A stretch of DNA of 64,000 nucleotides. It comes from Enterococcus haemoperoxidus ATCC BAA-382 (GTDB lineage: Bacteria; Bacillota; Bacilli; Lactobacillales; Enterococcaceae). Both the position numbers and the translations under genes were made by a program. Of the stretch, positions 36,591 through 45,907 are shown piece after piece (the stretch's first letter is position 1; every line of letters starts with the position of its first letter). The notes below the pieces were generated by a model that was given only the letters and a program-made list of their open reading frames with translations, was not told the DNA's origin and ran no database searches. The stretch spans positions 1 through 64,000 of the forward strand of contig NZ_KE136480.1 of assembly GCF_000407165.1 (NCBI RefSeq), written 5' to 3'.

Positions 36591-37430
36591 TTATCCGCTC
36601 TCCGGAAGTAGTACTTCTTCTTCTATGACATTTGGTCCTACGTTAACCGGAATATTATCTAGAAGTTTTCCAATTATATCCAGCTTATCAGACAAGCGAT
36701 TTCTTAACGTCTCATTTTTAATGAGCTCAAGCTGATTGTAGTTAAGAATATAATTTTCAGAATTTGCATTACTTGTTAATTCTTCGCCTTCTCTCATCAG
36801 ATTGATCGATTTTTCCAATTCACTATATTGCGTAACTTGAGTATCTATTTCATCCAGTAATAGTGTAATTGCATCATGCCAAGCACCTGTATTTCCAGAT
36901 AGCTTCTCTCTTATGCGCGTTATTTTTTCAGCAGTTGCTTCTTCGCTAATGACAAGGGTCTCATCTTTAACTGACCAGTCAGTTGGCCCTTGGACAAGTA
37001 GCTTCGTTATCTCATTTTGTATAGTGTATTTCTTTCTCACGTTCTTGATACTATTAGTCAATTCTATTTTTCTTTGGCCTATTTCAGTATGACCTGTAGA
37101 GAACTCTTTACTGTTCAAGCCAAAATCTTCTGCCTCATACTTTACTGCAGCTATCTGTCCTTCAACTTCCTTGATTGAAGATTCTTTGATCGAATCGGTT
37201 AAAAACTCTTGTTCATCATTTCTATAGAATTGACGAACTTGTTTGTTCAGCTGTTTGATCTTTACAGCCTCATTCTCTACTGTTGCTTCAGCATATTCAA
37301 TTTTTCGTTGATGTTGCTGTTTAGCATTTATTCTGATTCCTAATAAACAAATACCTATTGAGCAACTAATCACAATCAAATAAATGATTATTTTTACTCT
37401 ATCTCGATTTACCAACCAACTTTTTATCAC
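36591..37430 (-). CDS. Membrane-anchored coiled-coil protein of unknown function
   Basis: The 279-residue protein has a short basic N-terminus, one membrane helix (about 13-33, IIIYLIVISCSIGICLLGIR) and an extracellular part that is almost all charged helix with heptad-like spacing (about 38-265), then a short VNVGPNVIEEEVLLPESG tail. I do not recognise the family. It lies between dapF and the EPS operon with its own terminator. Its topology resembles the extracytoplasmic part of wall or polysaccharide co-factors, but no function is assigned. Confidence 0.65.
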   Translation of the reverse strand: MIKSWLVNRDRVKIIIYLIVISCSIGICLLGIRINAKQQHQRKIEYAEATVENEAVKIKQLNKQVRQFYRNDEQEFLTDSIKESSIKEVEGQIAAVKYEAEDFGLNSKEFSTGHTEIGQRKIELTNSIKNVRKKYTIQNEITKLLVQGPTDWSVKDETLVISEEATAEKITRIREKLSGNTGAWHDAITLLLDEIDTQVTQYSELEKSINLMREGEELTSNANSENYILNYNQLELIKNETLRNRLSDKLDIIGKLLDNIPVNVGPNVIEEEVLLPESG

Positions 37431-37516
37431 TCTTACACTCCTTTAACATACCTACCTTTTTGTAACCAACCTCTTTTTATTTTTTCACAACAATTCTATT
37501 TTTAATCACTCACAAA

Positions 37517-38491
37517 TTATTTGATAGCATTCAAAAAAGCTACATAATCTGCTTGTTCAGTTGTTTCTTTAATAATTGATTTTTCAAAGTTGCCTTCAGT
37601 AAAATCCGTAAGGGAGCCTGCGATTAGATATGTAATAGTCGCATTCCCGATTAATTCCATCCAATACCCATCCGAATCATCTTCATGTACAACCGTTTTT
37701 ACCATACCGCCCATATTTCTAACAGTAATAGTCTCATTAAACTTACCACCACTCAACAATACATACATTAAGCTGCTGGCACACATTGCGGTTCCACAAG
37801 CATTGGTAAAACCAACGCCACGTTCGAATGTTCGCACAAATATTTTATTTTTTCCTATTATTTCTACAAAACTGACATTGACTCCATCTGTAAAAATTGG
37901 ATTCTCTCCATTTACATATGCGGCTATTCGCTCAAATTCATCTCCCATAAGTGTTTGATGATCCACAAATGTGATCAAATGGGGATTTGGAACAGCTACA
38001 ACCGAAAATTTCAAATCACTGGACAATTCTGGAATTACTTCGTCTATAATCGTATTATTTTTAGCTTGCATCGGAATCGCATCAGCTTCAAAACTAACAG
38101 GTGAGATCTCTACTTGATACGTAGCAACATGTTCCCCTAGGTTTGGTGCTTGTCGTACTTTAAGATCAGCAAACATTGTTTCTACTGTGAAGGATTCTTT
38201 CTCATATTTTTCTGCTAAATACCTAGCAACAGTACGCAAGCCATTACCGCACATACTCGCTTCACTTCCATCGCTATTGATAACTCGCATCTTAGCTATT
38301 GCTTCACCATTCAACACTTTCTCAACTAGCAAAAGACCATCAGCACCACCGAGTAAACCAGTCTTTCTATCACACAAACTAGTGCGCAAATCATCAATTT
38401 CCTTATCAGTAAAAGGGCGTTCTAATTCGGTCTCATCAATTAAAAAAAAATCATTTTCTGACCCATGAACTTTTTGCATAGTTATATTCAT
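37517..38491 (-). CDS. dapF: Diaminopimelate epimerase
   Basis: The 324-residue enzyme has the two active-site cysteines in ASMCGNGLRT and TNACGTAM and a two-fold repeat of the epimerase fold. It converts LL- to meso-diaminopimelate on the way to lysine. It is longer than the usual 275-residue DapF, with extra length in the middle and end. AAAGGAG precedes the ATG. Enterococci make a Lys-type peptidoglycan, so the role here would be lysine synthesis; other dap genes are not in the window. It might be a related proline racemase-like epimerase. Confidence 0.85.
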   Translation of the reverse strand: MNITMQKVHGSENDFFLIDETELERPFTDKEIDDLRTSLCDRKTGLLGGADGLLLVEKVLNGEAIAKMRVINSDGSEASMCGNGLRTVARYLAEKYEKESFTVETMFADLKVRQAPNLGEHVATYQVEISPVSFEADAIPMQAKNNTIIDEVIPELSSDLKFSVVAVPNPHLITFVDHQTLMGDEFERIAAYVNGENPIFTDGVNVSFVEIIGKNKIFVRTFERGVGFTNACGTAMCASSLMYVLLSGGKFNETITVRNMGGMVKTVVHEDDSDGYWMELIGNATITYLIAGSLTDFTEGNFEKSIIKETTEQADYVAFLNAIK

Positions 38492-38555
38492 TCTAAATCT
38501 CCTTTACTCTTTTGCCTTCCTTTTTTTATATTCCTAACTATTAGTATGCCACAAA

Positions 38556-38592
38556 TAAAAAGAGGAAAACAGTGTAATTTACTGTTTTCCTC
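38556..38592 (-). terminator. Terminator of sodA
   Basis: On the minus strand GAGGAAAACAGT and ACTGTTTTCCTC form a 12-bp perfect stem and CTTTTT follows. Confidence 0.9.
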
Positions 38593-38624
38593 AAAAAGTT
38601 TCTAATTTTTATAATTTTTTCTGC

Positions 38625-39233
38625 TTATTTAGCCGCTGCAAAGCGTTTATTAACTTCATCCCAGTTTACAAGATTCCAAAAAGCATCTATATAATCAGGA
38701 CGTACATTTTTGTAATTTAGGTAGTAAGCATGTTCCCAAACATCTAAACCTAAAACGGGTGTTTTACCATCCATCAAAGGAGAATCTTGGTTAGGTGTTG
38801 AAGTAATTTCTAATTTGCCGTTATTTAAGACCAACCATGCCCAACCTGAACCAAAACGTCCAGTTGCTGCTGCTTTAAATTCTTCTTTTAATTTATCAAA
38901 ACTGCCAAAAGTAGCATCAATAGCGTCTTTGATGTCACCTGTTGGTGCTCCACCTGCGTTAGGAGCCATAATTTCCCAAAAGAAAGAGTGATTTGCGTGT
39001 CCGCCACCATTATTACGTACTGCTGTACGAATATCTTCAGGAATACTATCCATGTCAGCAATCAAGTCTTCTACTGATTTTGTTCCTAGTTCAGGGTGTT
39101 TGTCGATTGCTGCATTTAAGTTCGTCACGTAAGTGTTGTGATGTTTGTCATGGTGTAGATGCATTGTTTCTACATCAATATAAGGTTCTAATGCATCATA
39201 AGCATAAGGTAAATCTGGTAAAGTGTAAGTCAT
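38625..39233 (-). CDS. sodA: Superoxide dismutase, Mn/Fe type
   Basis: This 202-residue SOD has the N-terminal helix with the first His ligand ([12 protein letters not shown]), the second His in [11 protein letters not shown] and the Asp/His ligands in [10 protein letters not shown]. It dismutates superoxide in the cytoplasm. The ATG at 39233 has GGAGGG upstream. Monocistronic. The [12 protein letters not shown] and FGSGWAWL residues fit the Mn form. Confidence 0.95.
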   Translation of the reverse strand: MTYTLPDLPYAYDALEPYIDVETMHLHHDKHHNTYVTNLNAAIDKHPELGTKSVEDLIADMDSIPEDIRTAVRNNGGGHANHSFFWEIMAPNAGGAPTGDIKDAIDATFGSFDKLKEEFKAAATGRFGSGWAWLVLNNGKLEITSTPNQDSPLMDGKTPVLGLDVWEHAYYLNYKNVRPDYIDAFWNLVNWDEVNKRFAAAK

Positions 39234-39400
39234 AAAAAATCCCTCCATTAATTAAGTATAGCGTTTCATACATTCTTAGCATAACAGATTTTATGGTAAC
39301 CTTCAAAGTAATTGCTTACAAAGTTCGGGCAAAACTTGTTTTTCCCTGCTAACTCCTTTAAAATGACGTGTGTACTCAATTTCAAGTCAGGAGAGAATAT

Positions 39401-40213
39401 ATGAACTCATTTACGCTTTTTAAACACTCACTATTTCAGTTTACTGATCTCCATCAGGCTAAAAAAATGTCTTTTTGGAAGGTCATTTTATACGTTATTT
39501 TCCTAAGCATCATTCTTGCTTTACCAATAACAAAACAAATATTTTCTATTATGCAAGATATCAAGAATGATGGTCAAAAAATTGCAGCAAAATTGCCAGA
39601 CTTTAAAATTATTGACGGAAAACTAGACACAGCAACTAACGTTGAAGGATTCATTTATCAAACAAACTCTATTATTTTCACTTTTGATCCCGAGGGAAAG
39701 CGATCACTTAGCGACGTTACGACCGATTTGGTTGGAAATGCTGTTGGTTTAGGTTTTTTACAAGATGAATTTGTGGTAGCTTTACCAAATTCGGGTGCCG
39801 CTGACTCGTTGCTAGGTGCTAATCAATTTGAAATCCCTTATTCTAAAGGTTCATTGGATGGTTTAAACAGTAAGGATCTAAAAGAATCATTAGATGAAGC
39901 TAGTGTTCCATTTTGGATCAAATTAGTCATTTTTGTGTTTACTTTATATCCCACATTCATTAATCTTATTATCAACTTACTTATGATTACGATTGGCGCA
40001 AATCTTTATAGTAAAATTCGTCTGTACAACTTGCGTTTTTTGGATTGTCTAAAGATCTCAACTTATTGCGCCACACTTCCAGTGATTTTTAGTAGTATAC
40101 TTCATTTTATCAATCGGTCATTTGATGATAGCTTTTTAATTGTCTTTGTTTCTCTATTGATTTTCTTCATTGCTATTCGTAAAGAAGAGAGAAAAGAACC
40201 GCCGTTAGCTTAA
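39401..40213 (+). CDS. DUF1189 family membrane protein
   Basis: This 270-residue protein has an N-terminal membrane helix (about 24-43), an extracellular domain of about 120 residues and three to four C-terminal helices. The start SFTLFKHSLFQFTDLHQAKK and the NLRFLDCLKISTYCATLP block match the DUF1189 family of Firmicutes. Function unknown. The ATG at 39401 has AGGAGAG upstream. Confidence 0.78.
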   Translation: MNSFTLFKHSLFQFTDLHQAKKMSFWKVILYVIFLSIILALPITKQIFSIMQDIKNDGQKIAAKLPDFKIIDGKLDTATNVEGFIYQTNSIIFTFDPEGKRSLSDVTTDLVGNAVGLGFLQDEFVVALPNSGAADSLLGANQFEIPYSKGSLDGLNSKDLKESLDEASVPFWIKLVIFVFTLYPTFINLIINLLMITIGANLYSKIRLYNLRFLDCLKISTYCATLPVIFSSILHFINRSFDDSFLIVFVSLLIFFIAIRKEERKEPPLA

Positions 40214-40353
40214 TCTTAAAAACTAATTGTTTCAATCAAAGCTTAAACTTTTCTTACATTCTCTGGTTTATACTTATGTGTTAAGATAAACATGTTCGCA
40301 TTAAGATGTCATCACCAAAATAAAATAATAGTGTAATAAGGAGAGAAATAATT

Positions 40354-41445
40354 ATGGGAAAATTGACCCATCGTAAAAATACACGTCAGGTTAGAATTGG
40401 AGATTTAACAATCGGCGGAAATGATGAGCTTTTTATCCAAAGCATGTGTACAACAAAAACGCATGATGTTGAAGGTACTGTAGCCCAAATAAAACGTTTA
40501 GAAGAAGCTGGATGCCAAATTGTCCGTGTAGCCGTTCCTGATGAAGCCGCAGCTGAAGCAATAGGTGCTATCAAAAGTCAGATTTCGATTCCCTTAGTCG
40601 CTGATATTCATTTTGACTATCGTTTGGCTTTAAAAGCGATCGAACAAGGTGTTGATAAAATCAGAATCAATCCTGGAAATATCGGACGTAAGGACCGTGT
40701 AGAAAAAGTTGTCACTGCTTGTAAAGAGAAAGGTATTCCTATTAGAATCGGCGTTAATGCTGGTTCATTAGAAAAAAAATTCTTGCAACAATATGGTTAT
40801 CCAACTGCTGAAGCGATGGTGGCTAGCGCTGTTGAGCATATTAAAATACTTGAAGATTTAGATTTTTACGATATTATTGTCTCATTAAAAGCCAGTGATG
40901 TTAATTTAGCTATCGAAGCATATACTTTAGCAGCTCAAACCTTTGATTATCCTTTACATTTAGGGATAACGGAAGCTGGAACTAAATTTTCAGGCGGAAT
41001 AAAATCTGCAGCTGGTCTTGGGGCATTGCTTTCCAAAGGCATTGGAAATACATGCCGTGTTTCATTATCTGCAGACCCAGTAGAAGAAATAAAAGTTGCT
41101 AAAGAAGTTTTAAAAGCCTTTGGTTTAGCAAGTAATGCTGCTACGTTGATTTCGTGCCCTACTTGTGGACGAATTGAAATCGACTTGATTCCGATTGCTA
41201 ATGAAATTGAAGAATACATCGAAAAAATCAAGGCTCCTATCAAAGTTGCCGTTTTAGGTTGTGCTGTTAATGGACCTGGCGAAGCACGTGAAGCAGATAT
41301 TGGCATTGCTGGTGGAAACGGCAAAGGGATGCTTTTCAAAAAGGGGAAAATCATTCGTACGGTTCCAGAAGAGATCATGGTCAATGAGTTAAAAAAAGAA
41401 GTCGATATTCTAGCAGCTGCATACGCTCGTGGAGAAAAAATATAG
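40354..41445 (+). CDS. ispG: 4-hydroxy-3-methylbut-2-enyl diphosphate synthase (IspG/GcpE)
   Basis: This is a full-length 363-residue IspG. It has a TIM-barrel start, the [13 protein letters not shown] and [11 protein letters not shown] blocks, and the 4Fe-4S ligands Cys268 and Cys271 in SCPTCGR and Cys303 in [11 protein letters not shown] with the ligand Glu310. All catalytic elements are intact. It makes HMBPP in the MEP isoprenoid pathway and needs electrons from flavodoxin or ferredoxin. Enterococci are known for the mevalonate pathway, so this gene is unexpected. ATAAGGAGAG precedes the ATG. Monocistronic, with a terminator after it. Confidence 0.95.
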   Translation: MGKLTHRKNTRQVRIGDLTIGGNDELFIQSMCTTKTHDVEGTVAQIKRLEEAGCQIVRVAVPDEAAAEAIGAIKSQISIPLVADIHFDYRLALKAIEQGVDKIRINPGNIGRKDRVEKVVTACKEKGIPIRIGVNAGSLEKKFLQQYGYPTAEAMVASAVEHIKILEDLDFYDIIVSLKASDVNLAIEAYTLAAQTFDYPLHLGITEAGTKFSGGIKSAAGLGALLSKGIGNTCRVSLSADPVEEIKVAKEVLKAFGLASNAATLISCPTCGRIEIDLIPIANEIEEYIEKIKAPIKVAVLGCAVNGPGEAREADIGIAGGNGKGMLFKKGKIIRTVPEEIMVNELKKEVDILAAAYARGEKI

Positions 41446-41458
41446 TGTAATAACGTTC

Positions 41459-41499
41459 AAAAAAAGATTGAGACTTTTCAATAGTTCAATCTTTTTTTG
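41459..41499 (+). terminator. Terminator of ispG
   Basis: AAAAAAGATTGA and TTCAATCTTTTTTT pair across a 12-14 nt loop. Confidence 0.88.
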
Positions 41500-41545
41500 T
41501 TTGCGGTACTTTTTTGTTACAATGGATTAGCGAGGGGGAATCACC

Positions 41546-42508
41546 ATGGGACAACCACTAATCTATCTTTATGAGCAAATGAAAGAAGAACAAGTTGAAA
41601 CAATCAGACAAACTGCTCCTGATTATATTATTATTGATGCTAAAAGAGAATCACCGGAATTGATTGAGGATGATATTGAAATTATGTTAGGCTGGGATAA
41701 AGAATTAGGGCAACGCTTGTTAGATTCCGATACTAGCCGACTAGCATGGGTCCAATCTATTTCTGCAGGTGTGGACACATATGATTTAGAACGTTTCGCT
41801 GAAAAAGGAATTTTACTATCTAATGCTAGCGGGATTCATAGTATTTCAATTTCTGAACATGTTTTAGGTGTTTTATTAGCTGAATTTAGAGGTATTCGTA
41901 CCAGTATCATTAATCAAGCAAATAAACAATGGACAAGAGACAATGTTTCCTATCGACAACTTTCTATGCAAAAAATGCTAATTGTTGGCACGGGACACAT
42001 CGGACAACAGCTTGCAGTTTTTGCACAAGGCTTAGGTATTCAAACCTACGGAGTAAACACTTCTGGTCACGTAACAAATGGTTTTATCGAGTGTTATTCC
42101 CATAAAAACATGAGTCGTATTGTTAAAGAAATGGACATCGTTGTGAATATCCTTCCTCTGACTGACGATACTTATCAAATGTATAATGAACGAATGTTTC
42201 TTGCAATGAAACCGGGAACTGTTTTTATTAATGTCGGTCGAGGTCCTTCTATCAACACAAACGATTTGGTTCAAGCATTAAATACAGGGCAACTGAGTTT
42301 TGCTGCTTTGGATGTTTTTGAAGAGGAACCTTTGCCTGAAAATAGCCCATTATGGTCAATGGAGAACGTTTTGATTACGCCACATATTTCTGGTTTAACT
42401 CCTCAATTCAAGGAAAAATTGTTGAATATATTCATTCCGAACCTTAGACAATTCTTGAAAGATAAGTCTTTAGCTAAAAATGAAATAGCCTTACACCAAG
42501 GCTATTAA
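41546..42508 (+). CDS. D-isomer specific 2-hydroxyacid dehydrogenase
   Basis: This 320-residue NAD-dependent dehydrogenase has an N-terminal catalytic domain (WVQSISAGVDTYDL), the Rossmann motif GTGHIGQQL and the catalytic Arg in NVGRGPSI. Glu is in LDVFEEEPLP and His in TPHISG. It reduces a 2-keto acid to a D-2-hydroxy acid; substrate unknown. The short size and lack of an ACT domain argue against being phosphoglycerate dehydrogenase proper. GAGGGGG lies 8 bases before the ATG. Confidence 0.88.
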   Translation: MGQPLIYLYEQMKEEQVETIRQTAPDYIIIDAKRESPELIEDDIEIMLGWDKELGQRLLDSDTSRLAWVQSISAGVDTYDLERFAEKGILLSNASGIHSISISEHVLGVLLAEFRGIRTSIINQANKQWTRDNVSYRQLSMQKMLIVGTGHIGQQLAVFAQGLGIQTYGVNTSGHVTNGFIECYSHKNMSRIVKEMDIVVNILPLTDDTYQMYNERMFLAMKPGTVFINVGRGPSINTNDLVQALNTGQLSFAALDVFEEEPLPENSPLWSMENVLITPHISGLTPQFKEKLLNIFIPNLRQFLKDKSLAKNEIALHQGY

Positions 42509-42518
42509 TGAAATCTAT

Positions 42519-42562
42519 AAAAATGGTGGTTCGAAGCGCAAACCTTCGAGCCACCATTTTTA
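42519..42562. terminator. Bidirectional terminator between convergent genes
   Basis: AAAAATGGTGGTTCGAAG and CCTTCGAGCCACCATTTTT form a long stem with A and T tracts on the outer sides. Confidence 0.9.
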
Positions 42563-43498
42563 TTATTTTTGATCTTTTTCAGTTTCTTTAACAAGGTAAA
42601 TTGGCCGTTTTTTTGTTTCCAAAAAGATTTTCCCAATATATTTACCGATAATGCCTAGACAAAGCAACTGCAAACCGCCAACAAACAAAATAATACATAC
42701 CATAGACGGCCAACCACTTGTAGGGTCCCCTTTGATAATCGTTCTAAAGAAAATAACAAACATCGCAAGAACTGAACCCACACACGAAAAGGCCCCTACA
42801 TAAGAAGCTAAGTTTAATGGTGCTTCCGAAAAATTAACGATCCCATCAATTGAATAACTCAACAAACTCCAAAACGACCAAGAAGTAGAGCCAGCAACTC
42901 TTTCACGATTCTCGTAAGAAAGATACTCCGTATTAAAACCTACCCAACTGAAAATACCTTTTGAAAAACGGTTATACTCAGTCAGTTCTAAAATAGCATC
43001 CACCATCTGACGTGTCATCAGGCGAAAGTCTCTAGCACCATCGACCATTTCTGTCTCACCAATCTTATTGACTAGACGATAAAACATCTTAGCAAAAAAA
43101 CTACGAATAGGCGGTTCTCCCTCACGATCGCCTCGCCTTGTACCGATGCAATCGAGTTCTTTATTTCCCTCTAGCATTTGAATCATTTTAGGCAATAATT
43201 CCGGAGGATCTTGTAAGTCCACATCCATCACGGTCACTAGACTTCCTCTTGCTTCTTTAAGGCCTGCATATAGCCCAGCTTCTTTCCCAAAATTTCTGGA
43301 AAAAGAAATAAAACGTACTTTTTCAGGATGTTCTTTGTATAACTTTCTAAGCGTATTTAACGTTTGATCTTTAGATCCGTCATTAATAAATATATATTCT
43401 ATGTCATGTTGAATTTGTGAACTCACTTTCTCCACTTCTTCAAAAAACAACGGGATAGATTCCTCTTCATTGTAACAAGGAACGATAATTGATAGCAT
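42563..43498 (-). CDS. GtrB-like bactoprenol glycosyltransferase (GT2)
   Basis: The 311-residue protein has a GT-A domain (IIVPCYNEEESIPLFFEEV, NDGSKD, DVDLQDPPE) and two C-terminal membrane helices (about 235-257 and 270-292). It transfers a sugar from UDP or GDP to undecaprenyl phosphate for decoration of wall polymers (GtrB/YkoT type). It is outside the EPS operon. GGAGGAAAT precedes the ATG and a -10 TATAAT (43536-43531) lies upstream. Confidence 0.9.
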   Translation of the reverse strand: MLSIIVPCYNEEESIPLFFEEVEKVSSQIQHDIEYIFINDGSKDQTLNTLRKLYKEHPEKVRFISFSRNFGKEAGLYAGLKEARGSLVTVMDVDLQDPPELLPKMIQMLEGNKELDCIGTRRGDREGEPPIRSFFAKMFYRLVNKIGETEMVDGARDFRLMTRQMVDAILELTEYNRFSKGIFSWVGFNTEYLSYENRERVAGSTSWSFWSLLSYSIDGIVNFSEAPLNLASYVGAFSCVGSVLAMFVIFFRTIIKGDPTSGWPSMVCIILFVGGLQLLCLGIIGKYIGKIFLETKKRPIYLVKETEKDQK

Positions 43499-43918
43499 GA
43501 AATTTCCTCCAAAAAAAGTATTCTTTGTCGATTATAGCATATATCCTATAACAAACTAACAAAAAGATTATGACTCATCTTACTTTCTCATGTACAGACA
43601 GCAAATCAAAAAACGGAGTTGCTTCGAAAAACAAATTTACAAAATATAAATAACAGATATTTTTTAATTAAACCTAAACGAAACATGAAAAAACCTTGAT
43701 AAATAAAGACTTTAAAAACTCTAAAATTATATTAACGCAACTTTAAATAATCATTACATTTTTATTTTATGTTTAATTTCTAATTGAAATCTATTCGATA
43801 AATGGTTATTATAGATAGAGTAAATGATTTTATTATCTATAATATATTTACTTTTGTGAAATATATAACTTTTCAATTGATATAAAAATCATAATTATTT
43901 ATAAAAGGGAGACTAAAT
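43499..43918. other. AT-rich intergenic region (420 bp) between divergent genes
   Basis: No reading frame. It holds the -10 of the GtrB-like gene at 43531-43536 (minus) and, near the other end, the inverted repeat and promoter of the Mga-like gene. The DNA is strongly A/T-rich and has A and T runs, which can bend DNA. Confidence 0.5.
43808..43843 (+). promoter_or_regulatory. Inverted repeat overlapping the Mga-like gene promoter
   Basis: ATTATAGATA (43808-43817) and TATCTATAAT (43834-43843) form a perfect 10-bp inverted repeat with 16 bp between. TATAAT inside the right arm could be the -10 for the gene at 43919. A -35 is not clear. It looks like an operator. Confidence 0.5.
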
Positions 43919-45406
43919 ATGCTTGAAAACATTTTGCTTGACGATGTTGCCCAACGCAAACTCAGCGTTTTTAACCAATTATTAGGCAGCACAAACGGTA
44001 CATATAGCATTCATTATTTTGAGCAATTCACAGATTTTTCATACGCTCGATTAAACTCTTTATTTTCTGAAATACATGATGACCTCAAAGAAAAGCAAGG
44101 ACTTGAGTTACTGAATGACCAAGGAAAAGTACATATCGATGTATCAAAGCTACGTGACATTCCATATTCGCAATTTTTATTTCGAAAAAGTTTACCTTAT
44201 AAATTTTTACTTGCAACAATTTTAGAGAACAATTACACAATAGAAGATTTTTGTAGGGACCATTTCATTAGTCGAGCTTCTGTTATTAGAAGACTTCAAC
44301 CTCTAATTAATTATTTAAAGGATTTTGATATCCAATTAAACTGTTCCAAACTTCAGCTTACTGGAAAAGAAAATTTGATTCGCATTGTTTATTTAAACTT
44401 CTTTTGGATTGCATCTTATGGAGAAGATCTTTTTTTAGCGTTAGATGAAACAAAAAGAGGCTTTGATTTATTCGATGAAGCCGACCATCAATGGATGACC
44501 TATACAGAACCTAGAGAGTGGTATTTGCTGACGACAATCTCTCAATTACGGATTCAGAAGAAACATGTTATCATTGAACCGCCATTTAAACAATTGGCTT
44601 TTCCTACTGTAAATATATCCTTTATTAAAAAACTAAAAAAATTAAATTTGCCTCAAGAATTCATAGAACGAGAATCTACTTTTCTTTCTTTTATGATGTT
44701 TTATTGGAATATTTATTTTTATGCAGATGATCCAAGAATTGTCTATGTAAAAGAGTATATGAATAGTGAGCAACAGCCTTTAGGTGATTTAATTGAGCGA
44801 TTTGAAGAATTTTATCTACCATTGTTCTCAGAAAAAAAACTATCTAATGATGAGAGAGAGTTACTGAATACTAATATTTTTACGACATGCTTAAATCACT
44901 CTGTATTAGAAGACTCACTACCGCTTACTATCAACTTTATGGAGACTTGTATAAAAGAACAAAATCCTTTATATACCCCTCTTTCTGAAAAAGTTAGAGC
45001 TTTCTTGAAAGAGATTATTTTAAAACCTGAATTTATTTGGATAAAAAACTGTTTAGAAGACCTAGTCTACATTTGTTCATTTTTACTACTCCCTTTTTAT
45101 GAACGGAGCAATCCTAAATATCAATTGAATGTGGGCATTATCTTATCACCAAATGCTATTTTTCTGCAGTCTCTTTTCGATTTTTTAGAACAAATTTCAT
45201 TTCTCACTGTCTCGTTTGTTTCTTCAACTTCTGAGGAAGACTACGATTTTTACATAGCAACGTCAAAACTTTTAATACCTGATAGAATAATACATAATGG
45301 GAATTTCCAAGTCATCCCATTATCTCCTGCATTAGATTATCAAGTGGGGTTGATTGATACGTTACATAAACAATATACAGCAAAATCTTTTTCTTTAGCT
45401 GATTGA
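43919..45406 (+). CDS. Mga helix-turn-helix family transcriptional regulator
   Basis: The 495-residue protein has the Mga/AtxA layout. An N-terminal wHTH spans about 10-65 (LNSLFSEIHDDLKEK). A second HTH spans about 105-150 (NYTIEDFCRDHFISRASVIRRL). A PRD-like region lies in the middle and an EIIB-like domain is at the end (NVGIILSPNAIFLQS). Such regulators control surface and metabolic genes in streptococci and enterococci and may respond to PTS phosphorylation. AAAAGGGAGAC is the ribosome binding site. No obvious target is adjacent, and the GtrB-like gene is divergent. Confidence 0.85.
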   Translation: MLENILLDDVAQRKLSVFNQLLGSTNGTYSIHYFEQFTDFSYARLNSLFSEIHDDLKEKQGLELLNDQGKVHIDVSKLRDIPYSQFLFRKSLPYKFLLATILENNYTIEDFCRDHFISRASVIRRLQPLINYLKDFDIQLNCSKLQLTGKENLIRIVYLNFFWIASYGEDLFLALDETKRGFDLFDEADHQWMTYTEPREWYLLTTISQLRIQKKHVIIEPPFKQLAFPTVNISFIKKLKKLNLPQEFIERESTFLSFMMFYWNIYFYADDPRIVYVKEYMNSEQQPLGDLIERFEEFYLPLFSEKKLSNDERELLNTNIFTTCLNHSVLEDSLPLTINFMETCIKEQNPLYTPLSEKVRAFLKEIILKPEFIWIKNCLEDLVYICSFLLLPFYERSNPKYQLNVGIILSPNAIFLQSLFDFLEQISFLTVSFVSSTSEEDYDFYIATSKLLIPDRIIHNGNFQVIPLSPALDYQVGLIDTLHKQYTAKSFSLAD

Positions 45407-45439
45407 TTCACCTACTAAATGTATCCTCTTATTTAAGAA

Positions 45440-45478
45440 GTGAGACAAAACTATTTTTTAGTTTTGCCTCACTTCTTT
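45440..45478. terminator. Terminator made of the GAGACAAAAC hairpin
   Basis: AAGTGAGACAAAACTA and TAGTTTTGCCTCACTT pair and CTTTTT follows. It shares GAGACAAAAC with the repeats at 3774-3859 and 7944-8115. Confidence 0.85.
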
Positions 45479-45511
45479 TTACCTTGTAATCTAGTTGAAA
45501 AACTGATCAAG

Positions 45512-45823
45512 CTACTGTTGTAAGTCTTCTTTATTTTCAGCGAATTTATATTTTGGTTCGTCTGTTTCTTCATCATAATCTACAAATAAATCGTACCCTT
45601 TAAAAAACCAATCGTCCGTTTCTTCAATGAAATAAGTAATTCCATCAATCTCTTCTTTGACCAATGGCTGATCCGGTGCTTCAACAGACATTGCGATAGA
45701 AAAACCTTCATGGACATCTGTTTTGCCGTAAATTTTGCCATAAAAGCGAATACCACTATCAGAAGTAACCCCTATCTCATCTTTGAACCATTGTTGCGCG
45801 CGCGGCGTAATTGTTAATTTCAT
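45512..45823 (-). CDS. HesB/IscA-like protein without cysteines (YneR type)
   Basis: This 103-residue protein has the HesB fold pattern (MKLTITPRAQQWFKDEIG; SGIRFYGKIYG; GFSIAMSVEAPDQP) but lacks the three cysteines that bind Fe-S clusters in IscA/SufA. It is the YneR-type relative with no assigned activity. The ATG at 45823 has GGAGGAAACT upstream; the longer frame is rejected. Confidence 0.78.
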   Translation of the reverse strand: MKLTITPRAQQWFKDEIGVTSDSGIRFYGKIYGKTDVHEGFSIAMSVEAPDQPLVKEEIDGITYFIEETDDWFFKGYDLFVDYDEETDEPKYKFAENKEDLQQ

Positions 45824-45907
45824 TTTTAGTTTCCTCCTAACATAAAAGCATAGCACACTTGTCATTTTAGCATAGAGTCTAATTTTCAGAGAATAAAGTG
45901 CTTGAGT

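Noticed and set aside
40947-41384. 145-codon minus-strand frame
   Set aside because: Antisense shadow of ispG.
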